From Waltergamsia citrina (lineage: Eukaryota > Ascomycota > Sordariomycetes > Hypocreales > Bionectriaceae), in NCBI GenBank assembly GCA_022814615.1, contig JAKLNE010000013.1, positions 124,001 to 188,000 of the forward strand: DNA of 64,000 bases, read 5' to 3'. The notes under the pieces are model-generated. The model was not told the DNA's origin and did not search any database. It saw only the letters and a list, made by a program, of their open reading frames with translations. The position numbers and the translations under genes were made by a program. Below, piece after piece: positions 33,133-44,222 of the stretch. How positions within the stretch are numbered: position 1 is the stretch's first letter; each line of letters begins with the position of its first letter.

Positions 33133-36100
33133 GGCGGATGTGGTGAGGCCAGTCGCCCTGCTCGTAACGATTGCCGCTCAATTCGTTCCCAGGATCGGTT
33201 GAAAGAGGGTTGTGTACTCAGTCGATACGAGCTGGACGCTGACAAGGGTTCAAACCCTGTGTAATGGAGGAATTGCGAGGCCGAAGCAAGTACTGGCATC
33301 CAACTCTGCGTGCTCTTGGTGTTGGCCCGCCATGGGAGGAAAAAAAAAAAAAGTTGCCGGCTCCGATAAGATAAGATCACATGAGTGCGATGGCACACCG
33401 ATAAAAGCGGGACAAGCACCCCACCATCCCAAAACGGCTGCCAATCCCACCTTCACGCGCATCTTCAAGTCATCATGCAATCAAGAAGGCATTTTGCCAA
33501 ATTACCTTGCGAAAGAACAAGATGACCAAGAAGTCAAATGGCTTTTTATCATCGAAGGAACTCCCACCCGTCAATGGTAGCATATGGCCTCGACATACTC
33601 GCACTAAATCTAGTCAGTTGCCGCTGCACAACCTCCCCTTCACTGAAAATGGTCAACGGTACGAGTATTAGCACTCAGAAAAGAGGCTTGTCGAAACTTA
33701 ACTTGCGAATTCGAGGCACCTTTCTGACGAGACGCCTCATCTGCTTACTATAGGTAAGTTGAGAGCTTTTTTAACGGAGCAGCCCTATATCTGCCGAAGC
33801 GCCACAGTCTGGGCGATACGCTCATTCGTCGTCACAGACGTATGTTCCTTGCTTTGTCTCACAGATGGCCACACTTACACCGAGAATGCCAGCAGAGGTC
33901 CTCTTTGCGGCTACGGTACGACTACTAGTTTCGAAGCAGCCCTCTGGACACAGGCTGTAGTCGGCAATAATTGAATATTTTCATCCGCAGCAAGACACTA
34001 AGCTAAAGGTCCTGCTTGAATGGGCGATCCCCACCATGACTTGCGTCTGGAGGCATCTGACCTTGTGGTGTCCTGCAGTCTGGATTCGAGGGTGCCTCGG
34101 TCTTACCAAGAAGTCGATGGTATCTGCAGTGCGTCACTTGGGGTGCATAAGAGAGGCGACCCTGCAGCCACTGCTCACTGGCTTTGCTCGTTGGGCTGAC
34201 GTTTTCGCGACTCCGGGCCTTCATGCCTCACACGGAGGATAAGAAGACATTGCGATGATCAAGGACGACGTCAAGGTCAAGATGACAGACATGTCTGTGA
34301 CACCATCCCGACCGCCGTGGCCGTGGCCGCAGCCGCCGAAGTGGCTTTTCATGACCCACCGAAGTCGAGGATGTGGCCGGTTCACATCAAGCCCCCGGCT
34401 GCTGATCGCCCAGACGCTGTCGGCAAACGAATAAAACGCTACAGCGGTTGACGACTCTGGTAGCATTGGCACGCAACGAGATCTGGTGACTCGCTCCAGG
34501 CAGCCCGAAGTGCAACGCTGCGATACGCTAAGGTCGTCTCGATGCTCCATCAGGATGTTGGGCTCCCCACGTTGTTTGATGCGTAATGCGGCGACCGTTT
34601 GTACATTCCCGTCACCCGTGAACAAAAACACAAGGTGGTCACACCTCAGCAACTCGGAAAGGCATGGGTCAAGACAGAGCTTGATTCTGAGAAGGCGGTA
34701 GCCGCCGTTTGCCAGATCCATCCATCCGTCTTGATGCTCTCCAAGGTGGAGAAGGGATCACAGGGTAATTTAAAATGAAATAAAAGCCATCTATTACGAT
34801 ACTGATTCTGTAGGTACATGGGGACGTCGGGGAGGGCTCGCCGTTCGACGGCTTGTTGCGCGAGGCACGGCTCGTCCCTCCAAAGGGCCCCTCCTCGTCC
34901 GTGGTTAGCTCTAGCTCGTATGACGCCCCTCCGACGGCGTGAAAGCTCAGCGAACCCAGACCTCAGATCTGAGACCTCAAGACCTGGACACCCTCCATCT
35001 TTTCACCTGGACCCGGCTAGTTGACCATCCTCTTCTGCCGGCTTCCCAACGGACAAAGACACCGTGACTCTGATTTGGGGTGGGGCGTATAGGTAATAGT
35101 AGTAGTCTTCTCGAAGCTCAGCTACCAAACTTCAAGCTGGGGTAGCGGCTTAGGGTGTATGTACTAAATTGCTAGTGCTAATAGCAGTGCTAAGCTACCT
35201 ATTAGTCGCACCTGTAAAACGGCGCTGGGGCGCAGTTATGGTGGCAGCCAGAGTGGTGCTGCCAGTGGACGGTGCTGTGTTGAGTGGGGCTGAGGCACTC
35301 CGGCCCAACTAGTAGTATTAAATCCAAGCCTGGCAGTGGAACAGGACAGCGCTGGTGGTGCGTCCTTGGGCTTGCTTCCAGTCTCCAGTAGCGGCATTCC
35401 CTCCCCACTTACACCGCTGTAGGCGCTGTATCCTCACCTTACCTTACCCTGTTACCTCAAGTTTTTAGTAGCCCCTCCAGCAGGTCTAGCAGGTCTAATA
35501 GCAGGTTTACCTTAAGGTAGGTAGGTCCTTAGCAGGCCCGCCGGTGGTACGTGCACCCGTTGGACATGGGGCAGGAAAGGAAAGGCCCAAGTTCTACTCG
35601 TAAAGGCAGAGAAGCAGAAACAGAGCAAAGCTGCCCCTCGTTTGTCGATCTGCTGGACCGTCCGTTTGCTCTGCTCTGCTTTTGATTTGCGTTGCTCTGC
35701 TGCCCTTGCTCCTCCATCACTTCAAGCTACCCTCACCTTGCTTTGCCAACCGCTTTGATTTTGCCCTTGTTCAGCTCTCCACCTGGCCGGCCTGTTTTTA
35801 CGCGCTCCGAATTATCCCAGCCGCCCGTCGTCGAGCCTTGTCTACGCGCTTGAACCTTGCGAGCACGTCGCTTACCGCTCACCTTAATAGGCTTCCATGT
35901 CCGTCCTCCCGAGACGAAAGCCGGCCGACGTTGCTTGACTTCACTACAACCTCGCTTCGTCATCGAGACTGGTTCTTTCGAGGGCTCTACACACATCCGT
36001 CGACTACTACGTGGGAAGTCGCCATAATTCCCCATCTATAGTCTACATCGCTGCGGTTCGGTCCGTCCAAGGTAATCTCGGTTGCACGGCTCGACCTCAT

Positions 36101-36380
36101 CGTCCTACGCTGCTCGGCTAGGCACACGCAGGATCCCGGGAGACCTGGAAATATTGAAGCAGTCCTCGAGCTTCTTCGAATGCTCCAACTCGCCTTTCCA
36201 TCGAATCAAGGTCTTGCCATCAAGATCACCTAACTCTTCGGCTGTTCGACAGCTACGCCAGCCCCACGCCATTTTCTTCGTAGACCACACTCTGCCCGTC
36301 GCCCTCGGCGATTGCTCTCGGAAAGGTTGTTCCGTAACTCTGACGTTGCCCGGTATAAAGCGCAAGAAAAACCACTCAAC
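33133..36380. other. 3.2 kb gene-poor region between divergent RPA135 and ARL8
   Basis: The left end is the RPA135 promoter side. It contains a run of about 13 A at 33340-33352, 8-mers at 33660 and 35595, and a perfect palindrome TACCTTAAGGTA at 35508-35519 amid CAGGTCTA repeats. From ~35,700 the plus strand is pyrimidine-rich and looks like the ARL8 leader. Frames at 33212-33580 and 34221-34721 are not recognisable. Confidence 0.45.
35508..35519. repeat. perfect palindrome TACCTTAAGGTA
   Basis: 12 bp inverted repeat preceded by three CAGGT(C/T)TA-like units. Related CCTTACCTTA blocks lie within 100 bp upstream. Confidence 0.8.
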
Positions 36381-37208
36381 ATGGCGGGAATATTTCGGCG
36401 AGTCTATGACTGGCTCATGAGGACGTTTTGGTGAGTGATACGGCATCAACCAAGCGCATAACACGGCTTCTGGAACCGTACAAAACGACGCTTGTGATCG
36501 TTCGGGGCGTTGTGCTGATCGGGGTGTATAGGGCGATGGAAATGGAGGTGACCATGGTCGGGTTGCAAAACGCAGGAAAGACGTCGCTTCTGCGGGTTCT
36601 CGCTGTAAGTTGCTCCGGTATCCTTCCCTTCTGTGCTACAATCACCAAGTCTTTTTTTCTCTTGCTCGGCTGCTAACCATCGTTCGCGCTACAGGGAGGA
36701 GAGTTCACTCTCGAGTAAGTGTCGCGCCGATGCTGAGAGAGTTAATTCCATGCTCTCGCCACGGCTATCTAATGCAGCGCTAACGCACATCTCGTGTAGC
36801 TCGATACCAACGGTTGGCTTCAACATGAAGCGCGTGCAACGTGGTCATGTTACACTAAAATGCTGGGACATCGGTGGGCAGCCGCGCTTCCGGAACATGT
36901 GGGAGAGGTATTGCCGCGGTGTTAATGCCATCGTGTTCATAGTCGACATTGCCGAGACCAAACTCATTCCCCAGGCCAAAGACGAGCTCCACGCTCTGAT
37001 GAGCAACGAAACACTTCTCGGGATTCCTTTGCTAGTTCTGGGGAACAAATCCGACCTCCCCCAGAAGCTGTCCGTTGACGAGCTGATCGATGAGCTGGAT
37101 CTGAAGCAGATCCAAGATCGCGAGGTTTGCTGCTATGGCATCAGCGCCAAGGAGGAGACCAACTTGGACGCCGTGGTCTCCTTTCTCATGAAGTACGCCA
37201 ACCGGTGA
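36381..37208 (+). CDS. ARL8: ARL8-type small GTPase
   Basis: Four exons: 36381-36430, 36532-36604, 36695-36714 and 36800-37208; 183 residues, close to the 186 of animal ARL8. All junctions are GT..AG and in phase, including a 20 bp third exon. The N-terminal helix MAGIFRRVYDWLMRTFW replaces the usual myristoylated Gly, as in ARL8, where it is acetylated. G motifs are GLQNAGKTS (P-loop), IPTVGFNMKRV (switch 1), WDIGGQPRFRNMWERYCRGVNAIVFIVD (switch 2, hallmark of ARL8), and LGNKSDLP (guanine specificity). ARL8 sits on lysosomes or vacuoles in animals and plants and recruits kinesin adaptors and tethers; yeast lacks it while moulds keep it. An endosome/vacuole transport role is inferred. Confidence 0.93.
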
Positions 37209-38728
37209 GCGAGCATGGAGAGCTGGGACGTTGCGATTTTCCTTATTTTTATCTGGAGGTGCTGCCTTTCTTTAGGCGTTGGCTGAGCGTCGATGAATCA
37301 TTGCGAGGCGTCGAAAGGGGAGGCAATTCTGGTAATATGGAACAAACAAGAGCAAAGAAAGAGGCCGCGACATGCGGCACGGCCCCGCAGGCAAAGGCGT
37401 ATTCGCATTGGCGAAAGGATACGCCTATATACACGACTTTGAGCCTCCCGAGGCGGCGCGATACCGGTTGAAGATGAGACCACATATCGCGTACCTTTTG
37501 ATGATGGTTGCTGGAGATTCGAGAAGCTCGCCGCTGCCCGTGGGGGCACGGTACTGGCCCATAGACTGAATTGGCTCGAGAGCGATACTCGGAAAAGGAG
37601 TCCAACGGCGCCAATTGGGAAAGCCTCGAAGACCTGACGACCAACGACACGATTTTCTTTTCCTTTCTGGCTTGTAATAGGCGATTTTTTTTTCTTCTTT
37701 GGCAGGAAAAAGAATACCTGCTAGTAATGTCTGATCTTGTACTCGATAGCGCAAACAGCTTCGACTAGATAGTGGACGATGATTGACGATTTCACGACCA
37801 AAAAGGGGGCGTCTTGCTTCGCTTCAGAAAGATTCTGGGCCCTGGCAACCCGGTACTCGATTGATGCCCAACGGCCTTAAGGGGTAGCGTGATTCCGTAA
37901 AATAAGGCGAGACTTTTGCCTCGCGTTTCGCTTCGCTAACATGATTAAGCACGGGGAAGCCGGGTTGGCTATGACGGGCATGCCTGTAGTGGTCGACTGG
38001 GATGTTCTGGGGGGCGCCACGGCCGGGGTTATAGCGCTTCGAGGGGTGATCGATTGGCGAGCGCTCGTCGTTCTGAGAAGCAAAACAAGAGCAATCCGAA
38101 CTTAATGAATTTCAGCTTCTGAAGGTGAGAAAAAGAGGAAACCACCAAAAGAAAAGAAGAATGGAGGAGGTTGACGACAATCAAGGTGAAGTCGGTCGTC
38201 TCCCGCATTTTTGAAGTGCGAAAGTGCGGACGGCAGCTGCAAAACACACGGACCACCTTGATGCGTTGGCAAAAAAATCATCAAAAAAAAGTGTCCCTCT
38301 TTCGGGCGTGGTTCGATGTGGTGGTTCGTCTCGTTTTGCCCTCTCTCTGCTGCTCTTTTGACGCCCTGGGGCCAAGGGGGGGCCGGACGACTCCACTCAC
38401 CCCCCAGTGTACTACTACCTAACAACTTTGATATCATATATTTGAGGAGCTGTACATGGTTGTAAGGGGGTGGTTTTGGGTTGAATTCCCCTCCTTTGAG
38501 TTGTTTTCAACAGTCACCTCATGGTCTGATGCCAACCTTGTCTTGCTGTACACTCACCAATTTGATTGCTTAGGAGGGGAGTTACAATATTGCTAAGAGA
38601 GAACGGCTGGGTGTTCACCTTCTGGGGAGATCAACGGTGCAATGGGATTGGATGGGTGGGGTGAGGAGGAGGAGGGGGTGTGGTTCCATTTTGCAGCAGT
38701 GCCAGCGCATCGCGCAGGAGGATGGCGG

Positions 38729-38751
38729 TTTTTTTTTTTTCTTTTTTTTTT
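38729..38751. repeat. poly-T tract
   Basis: Two runs of about 12 and 10 T separated by a single C. Confidence 0.8.
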
Positions 38752-38833
38752 GTTGCACGGTCAACTCGTAGACATGACATGGCAAAGGCCTAGCAAACTG
38801 AAGGCGGCAAGATGAGACGAGAAAGTCTCCTGC

Positions 38834-38834
<1 letters not shown>

Positions 38835-38861
<27 letters not shown>
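38835..38861. repeat. (TAC)n microsatellite
   Basis: Nine consecutive TAC units in intergenic DNA. Confidence 0.9.
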
Positions 38862-38864
<3 letters not shown>

Positions 38865-40182
38865 CACACGGAGGAGGAAGAGGAGGGTTGTTATGTTTTG
38901 CCGGCTGTAGCAATAGCCGTGGCGTGTCGTATTGTAAAGGTAAGGTAGGATGCGATGAGGACGAGACCAGAAGAGACTGTAGCCGAAGGGGGAACAGGTG
39001 ACTATAGGATGAGAGTTCAGTAGAAAAGGTGTGTGCTCGTAAAGAAAGGAGATAGAGACAAAGTTCATTTTAACTCACTCGACTAAAACATGCTATCGCT
39101 TTGCTTTCCGAAAGAATGGCTCCCAGATCATTTCGAGGTGAGAGACCTCGAACGGATCGGCAGTGCAGCTACCCGCGCGCTCCCTGCTTTCTTATATTGA
39201 CGGGAAAGCATGGACATTGGCGCTAAGAGAGATCTGAGGGCGGGCCGCTGCTGTTGGGGGTGGCAAGGGGGAAAACGTGATAGGAGGTTTGGGATGTGAT
39301 GAGAGAGGGAGAGAGATTGTTGGTGTTGCCCAGTAGGAAGGCTGTTCCTGGGATTTGCGGTGCGGCGTAGTTTTGAGTCGGAGTGAATCACTTTAGTTTA
39401 GCCGTGTCTTGGAATTAGTGGCCTTGTCTGAGGTTGTATGAGTCGTTGGTTTGGATTATCAGGGTTATGGGATGAGGTAGAATTAATCATAGGGTTAGAA
39501 GTGGTTCGCTTTGTAGGCAACGCTGCTTTTTTCGCCGGCCGTCGAAATTGTCTAAATAGACTTTTATCGGTTCGAATTCAACTTTACGTTGCTACGTTGG
39601 ATCTCATGACAATTTCACTTGCTATGGACGGCGATGTTAGCTGAGTAAGTAGAGTTTGCTTCTGTAAGTAAGGTGGAGAGCGAGAAATGAAAGGAATGAA
39701 TACGCACCAAAAATCAAATCAGATTTATTTGATTTTATGAATGAAGGAGATACTTATCCGACTGTTAAAGCCATAATCATCGTGAGAATGTCCCTACATA
39801 ACGGACGGCTAGCCACGGATCCGATCCGAATTGGCAGGCGATGTCGGCGTGCTAGATAAGTCCCTAACAGAGCTGCCCCGCAAAACAAAGGGCGCCGTTG
39901 TCATCAATCATGACCACCCCAGGTTTTCTACATGTAGCATCTCCGTACTCTTTATCCTAGGTCGTGGCTTACTCCGAGAAAATCTATGCACCATCGGCGC
40001 CTTTGTTCATTGGAGCCTCCGGCATCCTCTAAGTAGCAGCTCCGTGCTCCCCCGCCGTGCCGTCGGCGTAACCACTGGCACAGTAATTCCGAGATTGTCG
40101 GGACCGGCGCTTGGACCGGAACCGACATATATTGCACTTCCGAGGCCAATTGTCGGTGTACGTGGACCTCGGTGTCGCATCG

Positions 40183-41610
40183 ATGAATACTTCCTGTGCA
40201 CGACTTTCAACCCTTTTGAGCCGTCCAGCATTGAGCCCTGCCACTCACGCAAATCGGCTTCTTCGTCTTCCTCTTAAGCCGCAAAGAGGCGTATTCCCGT
40301 TCACGAGAGCATCAAGGTTATCGACGATGACAGGCCCCGGCGAGAATGCCTGGATTGGCGAAAAAGGTGCCGGTGGTTTTGATCTCCGGAGTAAGTGCTA
40401 TTTCCTTTTCAATGGTCTCTCATATTTCTGATAACTGGTTTATCATACCAGGTGACACCATGACTACGCCGACGGCATCTATGTTGGAGGCTATCCAAGT
40501 CTGCACGCTGCGGGACGATGTCTTCCAGGAAGATCAGACCACGGCGGATCTTGAATCTCATGTCGCCGCTTTGGCAGGCAAAGAGGCTGGTCTTTTTGTG
40601 CTATCCGGAACGATGGGGAACCAGTTGGCCCTCCGCACGCACCTTACTCAACCTCCTCACGGCGTGCTCTGTGATCATCGTTCGCATATCGTTCAGTATG
40701 AAGCTGGCGGGTATGTCTCTCTGTTCCATTTTCCTCCCGACATATATTCTTTTTACCCTTATCATGTTCACACTAACGTCATTTCTCCAGCGTTGCCGTT
40801 CTGACAGGAGCACTGGTAAAGACGGTAGTCCCAAAGAATGGTCTATACCTAACCCTCGAGGACGTCCGTGCCAACGTAGTCCTATCCGACGACGTGCACG
40901 CCTGCCCAACACGGCTCATCAGCCTCGAGAACACGCTCAATGGCATGGTCATGCCCCTCGACGAGGTCCGTCGCATCTCAGAATTCGCCCGCTCGCACGA
41001 CATCCGCATCCACTGCGACGGCGCGCGCCTGTGGGAGGCTGTCGTCTCTGGAGCAGGAACGCTGCCAGAGTTCTGCGCTCTGTTCGACTCGGTCAGTTTG
41101 TGCTTCTCTAAGGGTCTGGGAGCTCCGGTGGGGAGCATGCTTGTTGGCACAGCGGCGGCGATGAAGCATTGTCGGTGGATAAGGAAGTCTATTGGTGGAG
41201 GACTGCGGCAGCCTGGTTTGCTTACGGCTGCGGCGCGTGTAGCTGTTGATACTACGTTTGGGACGAAGCCTGATGGGAGCGATGGTTTGTTGAAGACGAC
41301 GCATGAGCTTGCTAAGAAGGTGGAGGGGATGTGGACGAGCAAGGGCGGGACGTTGGTGCATCCGGCGCAGACGAACATGTGCTGGCTGGATCTGGAAGCG
41401 GCGGGGTGTAGTTCAGAGCGGTTTGTTAGTCTGGGTAAGGATGTAGGGTTGACGATGCTGGCGGGGCGGTTGGTGCTGCATTATCAGGTTGCGCTGAATA
41501 GCGAGGAGGTGTTGCGACGGCTGGAGGAGGTGTTTGATAAGGTGTTTGCTGAAAGGGGGGAGAATCCGAGGAAGCGCAAGGTGGGAGAGGCGAGCATGTA
41601 CGAGACATAG
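40183..41610 (+). CDS. GLY1: low-specificity L-threonine aldolase, possible dual-targeted forms
   Basis: Three exons, 40183-40390, 40452-40710 and 40791-41610, in phase; 428 residues from the first ATG. The fold-type I PLP aldolase pattern is clear: DLRSDTMTTPTASMLEA at the start, HRSHIVQYEAGG, LISLENTLNGMVMPLDEV, IHCDGARLWEA, and the PLP lysine in SVSLCFSKGLGAPVGS. The reaction splits threonine or allo-threonine to glycine and acetaldehyde. The first 48 residues are Arg/Ser/Leu-rich without acids, a probable mitochondrial presequence. A second in-frame ATG at 40327 (MTGPGENAW) begins exactly where the conserved enzyme begins, so cytosolic and mitochondrial forms could come from one gene. The family also includes fungal alanine racemases such as TOXG, which I cannot exclude by eye. 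The tail is Lys/Glu-rich. Confidence 0.9.
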
Positions 41611-42818
41611 AAGATCTACTCGTAGTGGTATACATTACGAAAAATGAATAGCGTTTATAGACTGGTTAGATGAAGCTATCACGATGTAACTATTTTGGTA
41701 ACATGTCGTGGATGAAGGAGGACTACTTCGGTAGTTTGTCCTGATGTCATTGCCAAGTGGGCATAATGCATATACGAGGTGCTACTATTCTATTCGATTC
41801 GTATTTGACAGGTATATATATCCCAAAGGCTATAATAATAGTAATAACAATCATAATAATGCAAAATCAGGTTGTCAGAGCCGATAACTAGGGGTTTGAC
41901 TACCGGGGGTCCCCACGTTCAATACCACTCGGACGGGGATATGTGACAGAAAACAGCTCAGAGAACCAGCAAGGCGGTCAACCAGCGATTCAGCGCGGGT
42001 TATGTTATTTCGAACTTTTATTTAATTATTAAAGACGCCGTTGAATTATTGATAGTCAATGTCTAAGACACGTAGAGACAGTGACCTGCTATGAAACCAT
42101 TAGTGTCCATTTTAGCGCTTGGAAAGTCCCTTAATTACTGGGTACTATTAAGTGAGTGTAGGGCTTCTTCTGGGGCACTTTTTGAAGCTACTATGTACCT
42201 TAATACTACACAGATAGTACTGGTAGTATCCTTGAGGCCCTGCAAGCTGCCCGCGTGGCTTAGCGTCACAGAACGTCGTTCACTGCCATTCAAACTTGAA
42301 ATACGGGGGGCAGCGGATGGGGACCAAAGGGGCCAATCAGGGCCTGTCGCATTACCTGAATGGAAGTGAATTTCGCCCAATCCAGCTGCGCCAAGGCCCA
42401 GCCAAGCCAAACCAAGGAAGGCCTCATTTCACGATCCCTCAAACTCCCTCCCAAAATAACAATGACGAGCCAAATTCCTATGGGTACCGACCATGATCCC
42501 GGCACGTCGGCACTGGCGTTGGCATTGGCAAGGCAGCCCGTTCGTTGAGTTGGGCCGCGTGTGGGGGGGAAGGGATTCAGTCATAATTCCCTCGAGTAAG
42601 CCCATGATGGCTTCGTTCTTGGTCCTCTGATGTTATTCTCATCAAACAACAACAACACCTGGCATGAGCATCGTCAACTTCTAGGCGTGTCTTTTTTTAC
42701 GCCGTCCACTCGCTATACTCTCTCATTCTACACTAATGGCATTGTGAGCCATCAAGCAACTCTCGTTTTCACTATATCTTGTCTTGTCGCCATTCACTCG
42801 TTCGGGTGACAAGTCAAG
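41611..42818. other. intergenic between aldolase and GPI-protein genes
   Basis: AT-rich left half with a TACTCGTA 8-mer just after the aldolase stop (41617). The right half includes a TGGCATTGGCA-type promoter region and an A/C-rich leader. No gene was recognised. Confidence 0.45.
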
Positions 42819-43820
42819 ATGCGTTTCCTTGTTGGTCTTTCTGTCGCGCTGGCCGGCGTCGGTGTCAGTCTCGCCAGCGACAGCGACAGCAACAGCAAAA
42901 GCGACACCGCCGAACCCACGCAGTCGCAGTCGCAGTCGCAGTCGCAGTCCAAGTCCAAGTCGAAGGGTTCGAATCATTCCATGTGGGGCCAGTCAAGAGT
43001 CAACCTATACCTCCCAGAGAATTGGAAGCCCGACGGTGTCCAAGCTTCGATTGTGCATGTTGAGCCTACGGCGACGACTTTCTCCCTCGGCTGTGCTACA
43101 TCGGCGTCGGACTGCGTGCTTCCCGTCAGCACCGTTACCCAAGGCCCGTCTATGTGGGCTTGCGAAGGGTCATGGAGGAGTGTAGGCGATATGGATGCAT
43201 AGTACGTTTTTGCACGATTCTCACTCACTGACGTGCTAAGTCAGGACAAGTATTGACGAGGCTGTTGCTAATCATGTCTTAACAGCGCCCTTATCAACTC
43301 CTGTGACCTCGGCCAGGAGCAAGGAATGATATGTACTCAAGCTGTCACCCGTGTCAAGGCCGGCAAGACTTCATCTTCTGTCATGACCATGACCACCAAC
43401 TGGCAGTCTGATCTCGTCTATCCCGTACCCATCACCGCCGGCGCAAAGAAGCTTGCTTCGTCTGGCCCGACAGCTACCAAGACGAGCGAGCCCGAGTCGT
43501 CTAATACTAGCGAGTCGTCTAGTACTAGCGAGTCGTCTAGTACTAGCGAGTCGTCGATGGCCGCCGCCGCCCACTCTACCCTCGTTAAAGTCGGCAAGCC
43601 ACTCATCCACTACCCGAAGCCGTCTACCGAGTCATCGACTGCGTCGTCTACCGAGTCGACCATCACGGAAGCCCCCGTGTCTCAGACCGAAGCACAGGAG
43701 GTGGCTACATCCACCGAACCACCACCCGAGTCCACCGCAGGCGCCGTGCCAGGCCTAGCAAGAAATCCGATCATGGCCGGCGCGATAGCCGCTATTGGTG
43801 GCGCCGCCCTGATGTTGTAA
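42819..43820 (+). CDS. putative GPI-anchored cell-wall protein
   Basis: Two exons, 42819-43201 and 43286-43820, joined in phase 2 (GTACGT..TTAACAG); 305 residues. Without the splice the first frame stops at once after the donor. Residues 1-19 are a signal peptide. A QSQSQSQSQSKSKSK stretch lies at ~35-49. The globular part, ~55-200, has ATTFSLGCATSASDCVLP and paired cysteines, a pattern I know from fungal GPI-anchored wall proteins of unknown function. Next comes a Ser/Thr-rich stalk with three SSSTSE repeats, and a C-terminal hydrophobic tail (MAGAIAAIGGAALML) after small residues, the usual GPI-attachment signal. A surface location is well supported, a specific role is not. Repeat tracts suggest length variation between isolates. 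Confidence 0.75.
42920..42966 (+). repeat. CAGTCG / AAGTCC hexamer repeats
   Basis: About five CAGTCG units followed by AAGTCC/AAGTCG units; they encode alternating Gln/Lys and Ser in the wall protein. Confidence 0.85.
43495..43554 (+). repeat. 18 bp repeats GAGTCGTCTAGTACTAGC
   Basis: Three tandem copies encoding ESSSTS-type units in the stalk of the wall protein; the first differs by one base. Confidence 0.85.
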
Positions 43821-44222
43821 TTGGCAGAGTTGGCGCCAGATGTTTTGTACATTTTTTGGATTTGATTGGAATGCAATTTCTCTTTACTTCACTCACACGG
43901 GAGGTCTCGACCTTCTCTTCCGCATTTGACTTCTCACTTCCCTCAATGTGGTGGGACTGTTGTTATTGATAACCTCAAGACTTAGCAAGCCCCAGATGAA
44001 AGTCTATTTTTTCCCCCGAATACTGGTTGATTTGTGGCCGAGCCGTGCGCAACGTTTATGATGAAGCTTATTATTTAGACGAAATTTAAGAATGCGCTAC
44101 GCCCCTCCGATCTATCCAGTCTTCCGTTTCCCTCCTTTTTTCTCCTACTTGATGTACTTGTGCCATTCTCGGTGTGATTGAAGAGTAGGCTATCGGGGCA
44201 GAACGTACTTACACGAGCCACG
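43821..44222. other. intergenic, promoter of the multipass membrane protein gene
   Basis: 3' end of the wall-protein gene and the following promoter; no further feature seen. Confidence 0.45.

Larger units (their letters stand above)
37209..40182. other. 3 kb gene-poor region before the threonine aldolase gene
   Basis: 3' region of ARL8, then low-complexity DNA: a T-rich tract at 38729-38751 and a (TAC)n tract at 38835-38861. No reading frame here resembles a known protein. The last ~350 bp form the promoter and leader of the aldolase. Confidence 0.5.

Noticed and set aside
33245..33258. AGGGTTCAAACCCT hairpin like a tRNA T arm
   Set aside because: No A box, anticodon stem or acceptor stem in the expected positions.
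34221..34721. 166-codon minus-strand frame
   Set aside because: No recognisable domain; I considered a transposon relic but saw no transposase or reverse-transcriptase motif.
36428..36676. 82-codon frame spanning ARL8 introns
   Set aside because: It reads through the ARL8 exon 2 with intron sequence on both sides; the spliced GTPase explains it.
38790..39068. 92-codon minus-strand frame with a run of Val
   Set aside because: The Val run is the (TAC)n microsatellite read in reverse.
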